Assembly (NCBI GenBank): GCA_026785925.1
Contig: JAJAZE010000260.1
Location: forward strand, 1-37,090
From: Pyrinomonadaceae bacterium
GTDB taxonomy: Bacteria > Acidobacteriota > Blastocatellia > Pyrinomonadales > Pyrinomonadaceae
Direction: 5' to 3'
DNA length: 37,090 nt
Shown here piece by piece: positions 5,645 through 14,203 of the stretch. The position numbers and the translations under genes are program-made. Every line of letters begins with the position of its first letter. Position 1 is the stretch's first letter. The notes under the pieces are model-generated. The model was not told the origin of the DNA. It worked only from the letters and a program-made list of their open reading frames with translations, and searched no databases.

Positions 5645-8338
5645 TTATCTCACTTTCGGCAAACTCAAAAGATTGGCAAAAAGTCGGTATGCGCCCGGAA
5701 CGCCGGCAGGCAGTTGGCGAAAGAAAGCGTAGGAACAATAAACGTATTTTCCTTTTCCGAGATTGGCGACAACTAAACCGCCTTTATTTTCCGGTTCGCC
5801 CGCGTCGTGCGCTTCGAGCAGCGGCTGGTAATTCGCGTCGAACGTCGTGAAAGCATAAAGATTTCTTTCCTGCACCCAATTTTCAAAATCCTTCTCAGTG
5901 ATTTTATTCGGGAAATTAAAAATCGGATTCGGCGAATCGAGAATCGTTATTTTCGCGTTTTCATCAGCGACTCGCGCACCGAGTTTGGCGGGAAACGGCA
6001 GCAGCGTTTCGTAATCGGGACGTTGATACTGCACGATTAAATTTCCGCCGTTTTTGACGTAATCAAGCAGTTTCTGATTATTTGAAATCAAATCCTGACG
6101 AACTTGAAAGGCGCGAATGCCGACGACAATCGTCTGAAAGCGCGACAAATCGCCGCTCGTCAAATCCAATTCATTTAATAACTCGACCGATAATCCCATT
6201 TGCCGAATCGCTTCGGGAATCTCATCGCCGCTGCCCATTACATAGCCGACTTTGACCGGTTCGACATTCAAATCCAAAATACTGACTTTCGCCTTGACCT
6301 GTGTATAAAAGCGGTGCGTTTGGATGTGCGGGTAAGCGAGCGTGTGCATTTCGTCGCTCAAAACTCCTTCGGGATAAGTCACGCTTGGGAGAACGGTGTA
6401 ATTTCCCGGCTTGGTTCCCGCCGGAATGGTCAGTTCAAACGCGATTGCCGTTTTCTCGTTTTTGTTTTTCAGATTGAAAGTTTGCGTTGCCGGTGTAGAT
6501 TTCCAACCTCCAATCAGACCGGCACCGAGATTTGCCCGCGCCTCTATCGGTTTCTCGGAAAGATTGGTGATGCTCATCACGACGCGCCGCGTCTGCGGCT
6601 TGCCGCTCGTCGGAATAATCAAAAGTTTCTGGTCAAGACTAATCGAAAGAATGGGAACGACAGTTAAATCTCGCCGAATCTCGCCGCGCACGTCGTCGGC
6701 GTAACGGTATTGAACAGCCTGATTAAAAGTAATTTCCGTTCCGCCAACGGCAATTTTAACGGCGGCTGAGACCAGCGGCGGCTGAAACGGCAGATTTTGA
6801 TTTTCGTCGTGCTGCCAGGTGAATAAATCTCCGACTTTATCGTTTTTGAGCCAGTAAGGCTGCGTCGCTTCCGCGTCCGGCGGAACTTTCACGCTGAAAT
6901 AATTCTCCTCGTTCGCCGTTTCGCGTCGAAAATTCGGCGCGTTCTCTTTCGGCGGTTCAATCCTGGAAACCGTCCAGCCGTTTCGAGATTGTAAAGCGAT
7001 TTCCTTGACTTTGATGTTATCGGATTTCGGGAAGAAAACTTTAACAACCGTTTGAAAAGATTCGTCGGGCGCAATAATTTCTTTATCGGCGAGAGCGTCA
7101 ATCGTGATTCCGTTGGCAAGTTTGACAACTTCCGCAAACTCCCGCTCCCTGCGTTCGAGGTCTTGTCGAGATTGTTTAAGCTGCCGCAGCAATTTTGCAT
7201 CCGCGCTTTTTGGAAATTCGTTTATCAACGTCAGAAGGTTTTTTTGAGCGTCGCGCATCGCTATTAAACCGTCAATCAAAAACGCCGTTATTTTCTGCGG
7301 TTCGGCAGGCGCGTATTCGCGTAAAGCGCGTTCGGCGGCAGATTGCGCCCGACTGATTTCAGACTTATTTTCCGGTGTTTCAAGTTCCGCCAGACTCGTC
7401 TCAATGCCGTCAAAAACGCTCGTCTCTTTTTGCGTCTCGCCGCTAGTTTTCGGTAAATTGTTTTCAATCAAATTCAACCCGGAAAATCTTTCGCCGCGCA
7501 ATTCCAAAACGCCTTGCTCCTGCGTTTTGTGCTGGCTTCTGCCTTCCATCGCAATTTCAAAATACGAACGCCCAAGCAGGAAATCATATTCGCCCGTGTT
7601 GATTTTCAAAGTCGGCTCGGCGGTTGAGCGAAAACCTTGTCCGACATAAAATTTCAAAATCTGCCAAGGCGTTCCTGAGTCTTTGCATTGATTCACGTCA
7701 GCGGCGGCTTTGACCGCGAGCGGCGCGATGTAACCCGAATACTGATGCTGTCCGTGTCCGTCCGCCGGAGTGCCGGAAAAGCGCGAGATGACGACGAGCG
7801 GGCGAAACGTGCGGATTGCCCGCACCACGTCGCATAAAATGATTTTCTCGTCCCATTTCGCTTTCGCTTCGTCGAGAGTTTTGGAAAATCCGTAATCGTA
7901 AGCGCGTGTAAAAAATTGCTCCGCGCCGTCCAATCTTCGCGCCTGAAGAAGTTCTTCGGTGCGAATCACGCCGAGCGATTCGCCCAATTCATTGCCGATG
8001 ATATTCTGCCCGCCGTCGCCGCGCGTCAGCGATAAATAAGCCGTCCGCGCATTTTCGCCGCGAGCTAAAAAGGCGAGCAAGCCCGAATCTTCATCGTCCG
8101 GGTGTGCGCCGATGTGCATCACGCTTTTTGTGTTGTTCAGACGTTTGAGAAGCTGCCCCAAACCGATTGCGCCGTAATCATAAACGGGTTTGACCTGCGC
8201 TTTATTTTCAGTCGGAGAGGCAAATAAACAGAGAGAAATCAGCCACAGGTAAACACAGATAGACACAGATTTTTTAATCTGCAATCTGCAATCTGCAATC
8301 TGAATGTTGTTTTCATAGCGGCATTTGTCGGTATTCAT
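5645..8338 (-). CDS. Large secreted PIG-L/LmbE-family deacetylase
   Basis: The product is 897 residues. The catalytic domain starts at about residue 55 and carries the zinc-binding A-H-P-D-D-E motif (H79, D81, D82, E83), followed by LTRGDGGQN and GQHQYSGY, typical of the GlcNAc-PI de-N-acetylase family. The remaining 600 residues are beta-rich domains, plus a segment near the C-terminus that looks like a glutamine-amidotransferase-type fold (GSGDEIPEAIRQMG; IVQYQRPDYETLLPFP). The N-terminus (KKSVSICVYLWLISLCLFAS) looks like a signal peptide and is encoded within an intergenic-type repeat (8241-8302). No clear ribosome binding site precedes ATG 8338, so the start is uncertain. It is too large for a normal BshB, although bshA lies nearby. 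The substrate is unknown. Confidence 0.85.
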   Translation of the reverse strand: MNTDKCRYENNIQIADCRLQIKKSVSICVYLWLISLCLFASPTENKAQVKPVYDYGAIGLGQLLKRLNNTKSVMHIGAHPDDEDSGLLAFLARGENARTAYLSLTRGDGGQNIIGNELGESLGVIRTEELLQARRLDGAEQFFTRAYDYGFSKTLDEAKAKWDEKIILCDVVRAIRTFRPLVVISRFSGTPADGHGQHQYSGYIAPLAVKAAADVNQCKDSGTPWQILKFYVGQGFRSTAEPTLKINTGEYDFLLGRSYFEIAMEGRSQHKTQEQGVLELRGERFSGLNLIENNLPKTSGETQKETSVFDGIETSLAELETPENKSEISRAQSAAERALREYAPAEPQKITAFLIDGLIAMRDAQKNLLTLINEFPKSADAKLLRQLKQSRQDLERREREFAEVVKLANGITIDALADKEIIAPDESFQTVVKVFFPKSDNIKVKEIALQSRNGWTVSRIEPPKENAPNFRRETANEENYFSVKVPPDAEATQPYWLKNDKVGDLFTWQHDENQNLPFQPPLVSAAVKIAVGGTEITFNQAVQYRYADDVRGEIRRDLTVVPILSISLDQKLLIIPTSGKPQTRRVVMSITNLSEKPIEARANLGAGLIGGWKSTPATQTFNLKNKNEKTAIAFELTIPAGTKPGNYTVLPSVTYPEGVLSDEMHTLAYPHIQTHRFYTQVKAKVSILDLNVEPVKVGYVMGSGDEIPEAIRQMGLSVELLNELDLTSGDLSRFQTIVVGIRAFQVRQDLISNNQKLLDYVKNGGNLIVQYQRPDYETLLPFPAKLGARVADENAKITILDSPNPIFNFPNKITEKDFENWVQERNLYAFTTFDANYQPLLEAHDAGEPENKGGLVVANLGKGKYVYCSYAFFRQLPAGVPGAYRLFANLLSLPKVR
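8241..8302. repeat. Word repeat: four units of AATCTGC plus a CACAGAT-rich segment
   Basis: Bases 8276-8302 are nearly four perfect copies of the 7-base unit AATCTGC. Bases 8241-8275 hold related words (AGCCACAGG, AAACACAGAT, AGACACAGAT). Together they look like the short-word repeats found between genes elsewhere in this window, but here they are read in frame as residues of about 13-33 of the PIG-L protein. Confidence 0.85.
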
Positions 8339-8358
8339 TGATGATTGGAAATTCGAGT

Positions 8359-8943
8359 TTAGTTTTGCAAAAAATCTTCAACGGCGATTTCGAGTTCAGG
8401 AAAGTGTATTAAGGAAATCTTGTCGCCGATTTCGTAAGTTTGTTTCGATTGATAGCCGTCTGCGCCCGGTTTTCGATAATCTTCGATGGTATTGTTTTCC
8501 ACGTTGACAATCAGATACTGCTCGATTCCGTTGCGCGAATACGCTGCTGCTTTATCGTGACGGTCAAAATATAAAGTCGTGTCGGAAACTTCGATAATCA
8601 GCAGAATATCTTCGGGTGTCGGATGCTTTAGAGAATATCTTTCAATCGGAAGTCTGGCTAAAACGACATCGGGTTCGAGTTCGGAAAATTCGTCGAGCCG
8701 AATCGGGTCCTGCACTCTAATGACAGCCTGCTCGCCGAGAAATCGGTAAAAAAATCTGGTAATAAAAGTATTGGCTGAAGTGTGTCTTGTTCCTTTCGGC
8801 ATTTTTTCAATTATCGCTCCGTTTAGTAATTCGACGTTATCGTTTTCGTTTAAAATCCCGTTCTTTATCATCGAATCGTAAATCTCGACGGATAACAAAC
8901 GCATTTTCGGAACTTTTCCTGGTGCTTCTAAAACTGCCGACAT
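8359..8943 (-). CDS. Uma2-family (DUF820) PD-(D/E)XK nuclease-like protein
   Basis: The product is 194 residues, the usual length. Family features are GAIIEKMPKGTRHTSA in the N-terminal half, ELEPDVVLAR with the acidic residues of the nuclease core, and ILLIIEVSDTT followed by a conserved lysine (DRHDKAAAYSRNGI) and YLIVNVENNTIEDYR. A strong ribosome binding site (GGAGGAG on the minus strand, 8948-8954) precedes the start. Uma2 genes are present in many copies in cyanobacteria and Acidobacteriota; their biological role is not established. It lies between the permease (12 bases) and the PIG-L gene and may be co-transcribed with them. Confidence 0.9.
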   Translation of the reverse strand: MSAVLEAPGKVPKMRLLSVEIYDSMIKNGILNENDNVELLNGAIIEKMPKGTRHTSANTFITRFFYRFLGEQAVIRVQDPIRLDEFSELEPDVVLARLPIERYSLKHPTPEDILLIIEVSDTTLYFDRHDKAAAYSRNGIEQYLIVNVENNTIEDYRKPGADGYQSKQTYEIGDKISLIHFPELEIAVEDFLQN

Positions 8944-8955
8944 AATTTCTCCTCC

Positions 8956-10419
8956 TCAATTGACAGGTTCATTATACTTTTTATCAAAGGGGAATTCATC
9001 TCTTTTGTAAGCGCGAATAAAATAGATTATCAAACCGGCGACGATTAAAACGGCGGCGTATTTTACTTCCTTTTGAAAATTCGGGCGCATAAAAAGCACG
9101 TATAAAAATCCGGTGATCGCCACGAGCGCAGGGATAGGATACAGCCACATTTTGAACGGGCGCGGGAAATCCGGCTTGGTTTGGCGCAGAATTATCACGC
9201 CGATGATTTGCGCCAGAAATTGAATGATGATGCGAATGACGACGAGCGCGGCAATTACGTCAGCAAGTTTTAGAAAACAAAACAGCGCGGCGATGCCGCC
9301 CATCGCCAGCAAGGAGATGTATGGAAAACGATGTTTCGGGTGAACCTTCGAGAAAACCTTGAAATAATTTCCGTCGAGCGCGGCGGCATACGGCACACGC
9401 GAATAACCTAACAGTAAAGAGAACACTGACGAAAACGCCGTCCACATAATCAGCACGGTCGCAATCACGCCCGCCGTCGTGCCGTAAAGACGTTCGATGA
9501 AAACCGAAATCACAAATCGCCTGGCATCCGAATTTGCGGTTTCCATAAACTCGCGCCACGGAATCACGCCGAGAATGGCGATGTTCATTACGATGTAAAT
9601 TGCCGACACCGACAGAATCGAAAGTATAATTGAGCGCGGAATTGTTTTCTCCGGGTTTTTCACTTCGCCCGCGAAAAAATTCACGTTGTAATAGCCCCAA
9701 TAATCATAAACCGCGATGAGCAGAGCCGAACCCAAGCCGAGAAAAAATTCCGGTCGCAAAGTGAAAGCGTCCGGCGGAAAATCAAAGGCGAGCGCGGGAT
9801 TAAAATTAGTCAAACCGGCGAAGATAATCCAGACAATCGCTATCATCACGCCGAGCCACAGAAATTTCCCGAATTTTTCGATAATCGTGATTTTGCGGTA
9901 AAGCAGAAAAACGCAGAACAAACAAACGCCGATGGCGACGAATGTGCCGTAAGAGGCGATGACGCTCGCGCTCAAATCGCCGATGAGCGGCAAGGGCAAA
10001 ACGAAATCGTGTTGAAAAAACGTCAGGCTTAAATCGGGGAAAATATAAGTAGCGTAAAGCGCGAAACCCAAACAGCCCGAAGCCATCGAAAGCGGCGCAG
10101 AAAATTGCAGTTGCCAGATAAACAAAAACGACATCAGCCGTCCGAGTTTTCGCTTGCCGTAAATCTCCTGCAAATAATTATAAGGTCCGCCCGACTTCGG
10201 CATTGCCGCGCCGAGTTCCGCCCACACCAAACCATCGCAGATGACGAGCAGCGCACCGAAAATCCAGCCGAGCATCGCCTGCGGTCCGCCCATCGCGGCG
10301 ATAATCAAAGGCATCGTGATAAACGGTCCGACCCCGATCATATCAATCATATTGAGCGTCGTCGCGCCCGATACGCCGACGGCGCGGATCAGTTCGGGTT
10401 GTTCGGATTTTTCAGACAT
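8956..10419 (-). CDS. APC-superfamily amino acid permease
   Basis: The product is 487 residues with about 12 hydrophobic segments. The N-terminus has the APC pattern GATTLNMIDMIGVGPFITMP, followed by GWIFGALLVICDGLVWAELG and SGGPYNYLQEIYG, as in amino-acid/polyamine permeases. I choose ATG 10419 (MSEKSEQPEL) over the in-frame ATG 10473 because the extra 18 residues are encoded by a GGAAAAT word repeat and add a phenylalanine-rich stretch not expected in the family. The sequence upstream of 10419 has no clear Shine-Dalgarno, so the longer form cannot be excluded. The substrate cannot be read from the sequence. Confidence 0.88.
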   Translation of the reverse strand: MSEKSEQPELIRAVGVSGATTLNMIDMIGVGPFITMPLIIAAMGGPQAMLGWIFGALLVICDGLVWAELGAAMPKSGGPYNYLQEIYGKRKLGRLMSFLFIWQLQFSAPLSMASGCLGFALYATYIFPDLSLTFFQHDFVLPLPLIGDLSASVIASYGTFVAIGVCLFCVFLLYRKITIIEKFGKFLWLGVMIAIVWIIFAGLTNFNPALAFDFPPDAFTLRPEFFLGLGSALLIAVYDYWGYYNVNFFAGEVKNPEKTIPRSIILSILSVSAIYIVMNIAILGVIPWREFMETANSDARRFVISVFIERLYGTTAGVIATVLIMWTAFSSVFSLLLGYSRVPYAAALDGNYFKVFSKVHPKHRFPYISLLAMGGIAALFCFLKLADVIAALVVIRIIIQFLAQIIGVIILRQTKPDFPRPFKMWLYPIPALVAITGFLYVLFMRPNFQKEVKYAAVLIVAGLIIYFIRAYKRDEFPFDKKYNEPVN

Positions 10420-10425
10420 AATTTT

Positions 10426-10496
10426 AATGGAAAATGGAAAACGGAAAATGGAAAATTGAATCAATCTCTTCATTTTCCATTTTCCATTTTCTATTT
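10426..10496. repeat. Inverted pair of GGAAAAT/ATTTTCC word repeats
   Basis: The left part (10426-10460) has tandem GGAAAAT units and the right part (10469-10496) has tandem ATTTTCC units, so the two halves can pair around an eight-base centre. It fills the whole gap between the bshA stop (10498) and the permease start. It is the same type of element as those at 28489 and 35915 but with a different word. It could act as a processing site or a weak terminator, but there is no direct evidence. Confidence 0.85.
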
Positions 10497-10497
10497 C

Positions 10498-11649
10498 TCA
10501 AGCATTTTGTCTCTGCTTTTTCGCGCTTTGCGATAAAACTTTTTCGTAAAAATCAATATACTGCGGAATAATTTTTTCGGAACTATAACGGGCGATAGCG
10601 AGTTCGCGTCCACGCAGACCGAACACGCGGCGCAGTTCGTCGTCTTTGACAAATTTCAGCGCGTCGTCCGACATTTTTTCGATGTCGCCGATATTACTTA
10701 AAAATCCGGTTTCGCCGTCGTTGACCACTTCCGGGATGCCGCCGATGCGCGTGGCAATGACGGGAACTTCGCACGCCTGCGCTTCGAGCGCGGCGAGTCC
10801 GAAAGATTCTTCTTCGGACGGCAGCAGAAAGACATCGGCAACCGCCAGATAATCGGCGATTTTCGCTTGTTTACCGACGAAAATCGTTTGGTCGAAGACT
10901 TCCAACTGTTTGGCGCGATGCCGGACGGCGGACAATTCCGGTCCGTCGCCGACCATCACCAGATGCACATCGCCGCCTTTTTCGCGCACTTTGGCGAGAA
11001 TTTCAACGCAGTCAATCGGACGTTTGACGGCGCGGAAATTGGAAACGTGAACGAGGAGTTTTTCACCGTTCGGCGATAAATCCCTGCAAATCGGCGAACC
11101 TTCTTCGCGCCGGTATAAATCGGGCGAAATGAAATTCGGAATGACTTCGATTTCGTCGAAATCGAAAGTTTCAATCGTCGCCTGCTTCAAAAATTTCGAC
11201 ACCGCTGTCACGCCGTCCGATTGCTGAAGTCCGTAGCGCGTAATCGGCAGATACGAACGATCCGCGCCGACCAGCGTAATATCGGTTCCGTGCAAAGTCG
11301 TAATTACAGGAACGTAGCGTTTCTGTTTGATTGATTCGCGGGCTAAAATGGCGGAAATCGAATGCGGAATCGCGTAATGAACGTGCAGCAAATCTAAATT
11401 TTCCGAACGTGCGACGGTCGCCATTTTCGTCGCCAGAGCGAGATCATACGGCTGATGCTCGAACAAAGGATACGACATCATTTCGACTTCGTGAAAATGA
11501 ACGCGCTCGTTCAGTTCGGTCAATCTGGTGGGCAGTGCGGACGCGATAAAATGGACGTTGTGACCGCGCAGAGCGAGTTCGCGCCCCAACTCCGAACCGA
11601 CAATGCCGCTGCCGCCGTAGGTTGGATAAACCGTGATTCCGATGTTCAT
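10498..11649 (-). CDS. bshA: N-acetyl-alpha-D-glucosaminyl L-malate synthase
   Basis: This GT4 glycosyltransferase joins GlcNAc from UDP-GlcNAc to L-malate, the first step of bacillithiol synthesis. The product is 383 residues. The start MNIGITVYPTYGGSGIVGSE is diagnostic for BshA, as are HVHYAIPHSISAILARE, HGTDITLVG and the nucleotide-sugar site LPSEEESFGLAALEAQACEV. It lies first of a probable minus-strand run ending in a PIG-L-family protein. The canonical next enzyme, BshB, also belongs to PIG-L, but the one here is much larger and apparently exported. bshC is not in the window. Confidence 0.93.
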   Translation of the reverse strand: MNIGITVYPTYGGSGIVGSELGRELALRGHNVHFIASALPTRLTELNERVHFHEVEMMSYPLFEHQPYDLALATKMATVARSENLDLLHVHYAIPHSISAILARESIKQKRYVPVITTLHGTDITLVGADRSYLPITRYGLQQSDGVTAVSKFLKQATIETFDFDEIEVIPNFISPDLYRREEGSPICRDLSPNGEKLLVHVSNFRAVKRPIDCVEILAKVREKGGDVHLVMVGDGPELSAVRHRAKQLEVFDQTIFVGKQAKIADYLAVADVFLLPSEEESFGLAALEAQACEVPVIATRIGGIPEVVNDGETGFLSNIGDIEKMSDDALKFVKDDELRRVFGLRGRELAIARYSSEKIIPQYIDFYEKVLSQSAKKQRQNA

Positions 11650-11654
11650 AAATT

Positions 11655-11701
11655 ATGGTTAAACCGTCTGTCATTTCAATTTATCATTTACGCTTAACCA
11701 T
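11655..11701. repeat. Inverted repeat ATGGTTAA ... TTAACCAT between two minus-strand genes
   Basis: Arms 11655-11662 and 11694-11701 are perfect and lie 31 bases apart, just upstream of bshA. The AT-rich spacer has TCATTTC, TTATCATTTA words. No T run follows, so it is not a clear terminator. Confidence 0.5.
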
Positions 11702-11722
11702 TTCATAATCAGCCGATTAAAT

Positions 11723-12841
11723 TCATTTTTCGACGAACCAAACGTAATAATTCGGCGGGCTTTCGGCATCCGGTTTTTCGAGATTGATTTGGACGCGCCG
11801 ATTTTCGACGTTATCAACCGAATTGAATGGATTGAAACCACTCGGCAATAGTATTTTTTGCGGCATAAATCCGAAGTTTATGGGAAAGATTTTGTCCGCG
11901 TCACTCGGCACATCGCCATAGATCGGGCTTTTCAACAGCACGACGGTTTTTTTCGCGCCCGAATCCAAACGAACAATCATTTGGGTAACTTTTATTTCCC
12001 GGCGGTCGTCGCCTTCGCCGGTCGTTTCGGCAATCGTCTCGACTCGTTCGACCGTGCCGCTTTCGGAGGACGCGAATTTTTTATCGAATGCCGGATCGGT
12101 TTTCAATTTCAGAGTGTCAGCCGATTGCAGCCACAGATACGGCACGCGCGAATCGGTTTCCGTTCGGAATCGCTCGCGCTCGAAGCTGTTCAAATATCGC
12201 CGCGCCAGAATTGGTTTGTCAGCGGCGGGCATCACCTTACCGTTTTTATAGCGTAAAAATCTGCCGGTAAAATATAATCCGTCGCCGCGTTTCGGGTCTT
12301 TAACTTCCACGCCGCCCCAACCGGTCAGCAAAATCAGCGTTTCCTTAGTTTTCGCGTCGTAGATAAAACTGCTGCCCGCGCCGAATTCGGCATCGGCGAA
12401 CGTCAGCGGAACGAAGGTTTTCGACGTTTCAAAATCAGGAAAAATGTTGATGGTGTAATTTTTCACGCCCAACCCCTGCCCTTGTCCTTCAAAATCAACG
12501 ACGACCAATTCTTTGGATTGATTGTTGTCGAAATCACCGTAAAGTGCCTGAAAATCATCGGTCACGCCGCCGAAAGCGTTGAGCGAACCGGAAAATTCAG
12601 CGATTTGTCTGCCGCCGCGCCGAACGATAAATTTGCCGACGCCGTATTCTTCATCACTCGGTTTGCCTTTGCAAATCTGCACGTCGGGCGCAAATTTTAC
12701 GCACGCGGCTTCGATTAGTCCGGCAACTTTCGTCGCCGACTTCGGCTTGCCGCCGTTTTGCAGTTTTTGCGCGGACACTTGAAACGCGAAAACGCCGATG
12801 CACAAAGCTGTCAAAATCGGGAAAAATATTTTACGATTCAT
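11723..12841 (-). CDS. Secreted hypothetical protein
   Basis: The product is 372 residues with a good signal peptide (MNRKIFFPILTALCIGVFAF, cleavage expected after VSA-Q). The body is beta-rich, with LYGDFDNNQSKELVVVDFEG resembling the calcium-binding-like loops of FG-GAP/VCBS proteins, and later LILLTGWGGVEV, PYLWLQSADTLKLKT and a strand-rich C-terminus. No catalytic motif is visible. It is probably a periplasmic or surface protein. It stands alone between bshA and a region of 335 bases before msrA. I do not recognise the family. Confidence 0.85.
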   Translation of the reverse strand: MNRKIFFPILTALCIGVFAFQVSAQKLQNGGKPKSATKVAGLIEAACVKFAPDVQICKGKPSDEEYGVGKFIVRRGGRQIAEFSGSLNAFGGVTDDFQALYGDFDNNQSKELVVVDFEGQGQGLGVKNYTINIFPDFETSKTFVPLTFADAEFGAGSSFIYDAKTKETLILLTGWGGVEVKDPKRGDGLYFTGRFLRYKNGKVMPAADKPILARRYLNSFERERFRTETDSRVPYLWLQSADTLKLKTDPAFDKKFASSESGTVERVETIAETTGEGDDRREIKVTQMIVRLDSGAKKTVVLLKSPIYGDVPSDADKIFPINFGFMPQKILLPSGFNPFNSVDNVENRRVQINLEKPDAESPPNYYVWFVEK

Positions 12842-12925
12842 AGTTTTTAGATTTAATCGAGTGATTTTTGGAATACTTTAACAAACGGTAGATTATATTT
12901 TCATTTATTGAATGTTAAAGAGTGC

Positions 12926-13078
12926 GTGGTAAACAGTAAAGCAGATCGGTTCAGAGAACCTTCTCAGACGGTTGAAGACGCACAAACGAAGCACAATTTG
13001 ATGCGCTTAGGCGATTTATTTCAACCTATTTCGGGAAAAGAGATGAGCGAAAAATTCAGTTTCGATAAAATTCAGTGA
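12926..13078 (+). CDS. Possible small ORF of 50 codons (doubtful)
   Basis: From GTG 12926 an ORF reads SKADRFREPSQTVEDAQTKH and ends MSEKFSFDKIQ at a TGA (13076-13078). The composition is protein-like and it is the only coding-looking stretch in the 335-base gap 12842-13176. Its last third is the left arm of the hairpin at 13044-13116. There is no convincing ribosome binding site. It may be a gene remnant. Confidence 0.25.
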   Translation: MVNSKADRFREPSQTVEDAQTKHNLMRLGDLFQPISGKEMSEKFSFDKIQ

Positions 13079-13116
13079 CCGAAACTGAATTTTATCGAAA
13101 GAGCATTTTTCGCTCA
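13044..13116. repeat. Long hairpin, two 33-base arms
   Basis: Arms 13044-13076 and 13084-13116 are inverted copies except for a four-base internal mismatch block (TCAG against GCTC), with a seven-base loop (GACCGAA). The outer part of the stem is TGAGCGAAAAAT and the inner part TTTCGATAAAATTCAGT. No T tract follows on the minus strand, so it looks more like a small palindromic repeat element than an intrinsic terminator for msrA. Confidence 0.85.
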
Positions 13117-13176
13117 CTGGAAATTTGACCGGTTTTCTTACTGCCTGAACCCGCCAAACGCTTTTCGCGCCGGAAA

Positions 13177-13728
13177 TTATTTCTTCAGTCTTTCAATGAA
13201 TTTTTGCCGGAACTTCGCCACTTTCGGCGCAACGACTGCCGCGCAATACGGCTGATTCGGGTTGTTTGCGAAATACTCTTGGTGATAATCTTCCGCCGCG
13301 TAAAATTTATCGAATGGCTTGATTTCCGTCACAATCGGCTGGTCGTAAATGCCCGCCGCTCCAAATTCGGCAATCGCTTCCCCGGCGGTTTGCTGCTGCT
13401 TTTCGTCGTGATAAAAAATCGCCGAACGATATGACGACCCGACATCATTGCCTTGCCGATTTAACGTCGTCGGATCGTGAACCGTCAGGAAAACTTGAAG
13501 AAGTTCTTTAAAGGAAAGCTCGTTCGGATCAAATTTTATCTGGACGACTTCGGCGTGTCCGGTCGTTTCCGAGCAAACTTCCTGATAAGTCGGATTTTCC
13601 GTGTGTCCGCCCGAATAGCCGGACACGACATCCGTTACGCCTTTCAAATCGTCGAAAACCGCTTCGACGCACCAAAAACAACCGGCGGCTAAAGTCGCCG
13701 TTTCCAAATTTGTATTTTCCATTTCCAT
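13177..13728 (-). CDS. msrA: Peptide-methionine (S)-S-oxide reductase
   Basis: It reduces methionine-S-sulfoxide in proteins and free. The product is 183 residues, usual for the single-domain enzyme. The active site G-C-F-W-C is visible at residues 16-20, with catalytic C17. GYSGGHTENPTYQEVCSETT, HAEVVQIKFDP and YHQEYFANNPNQPYC are diagnostic. The start may be ATG 13728 or the second ATG two codons later. No MsrB domain is fused. It is monocistronic as far as can be seen, and is a natural functional companion of the bacillithiol gene nearby in redox defence. Confidence 0.96.
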   Translation of the reverse strand: MEMENTNLETATLAAGCFWCVEAVFDDLKGVTDVVSGYSGGHTENPTYQEVCSETTGHAEVVQIKFDPNELSFKELLQVFLTVHDPTTLNRQGNDVGSSYRSAIFYHDEKQQQTAGEAIAEFGAAGIYDQPIVTEIKPFDKFYAAEDYHQEYFANNPNQPYCAAVVAPKVAKFRQKFIERLKK

Positions 13729-13769
13729 AATGACTTTATTTTAATCGAAGTTTCCGTAACTTTTGATAT

Positions 13770-14203
13770 TTAGATGCGCTGCTGACCGTTACTTTGCCCG
13801 CTCGTTTTCGCGCTGACGATTTTGGCGGTCGTCACCGTCTGTCCGACGTGCCGCGCCGTGTGTTCGGCGATGTGAAACATCAGTCCGAAAACATTGGTCG
13901 GTAATTTTTTGCGCCCGACAAATCGCTCTGCGAACAGACTTTCAATCGGCACATTTTGCAGAGTTTCGAGCGCGTGATTGATTTCGGCAATGTGGCGCAG
14001 ATGAAAAGCGACGGACGGCGAACCATTCGGACGCGCCGCTAGTTCTTCATTGGGCAAATCCGTCGCAAATCGTTTCAGATTAACTCTCGCCTGCAAGAGT
14101 ACGTATCGCCGTCAAACCGTCCGCCGCGATACCGACGATTTCAAGCCGCGAAAAACGCCGCGAAAAATCGAGCAAAGTTTGCTGCAGGAGCGGTTGGCTT
14201 CAA
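13770..14203 (-). pseudogene. DinB-like gene, apparently frameshifted and internally shortened
   Basis: An ORF from TTG 14096 gives 108 residues: LPNEELAARPNGSPSVAFHL, RHIAEIN, then ERFVGRKKLPTNVFGLMFHI and AEHTARHVGQTVTTAKIV. These match two conserved blocks of DinB-like proteins, including metal-binding-type histidines. The stretch between the blocks is only about 22 residues, much shorter than I expect. Upstream, a different frame (about 14200-14085) reads LLQQTLLDFSRRFSRLEIVG and AADGLTAIRTLAGES and then stops, which looks like the lost N-terminus. It lies directly after the PEP-synthase-like gene. Probably a decaying gene; a short functional variant remains possible. Confidence 0.6.
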
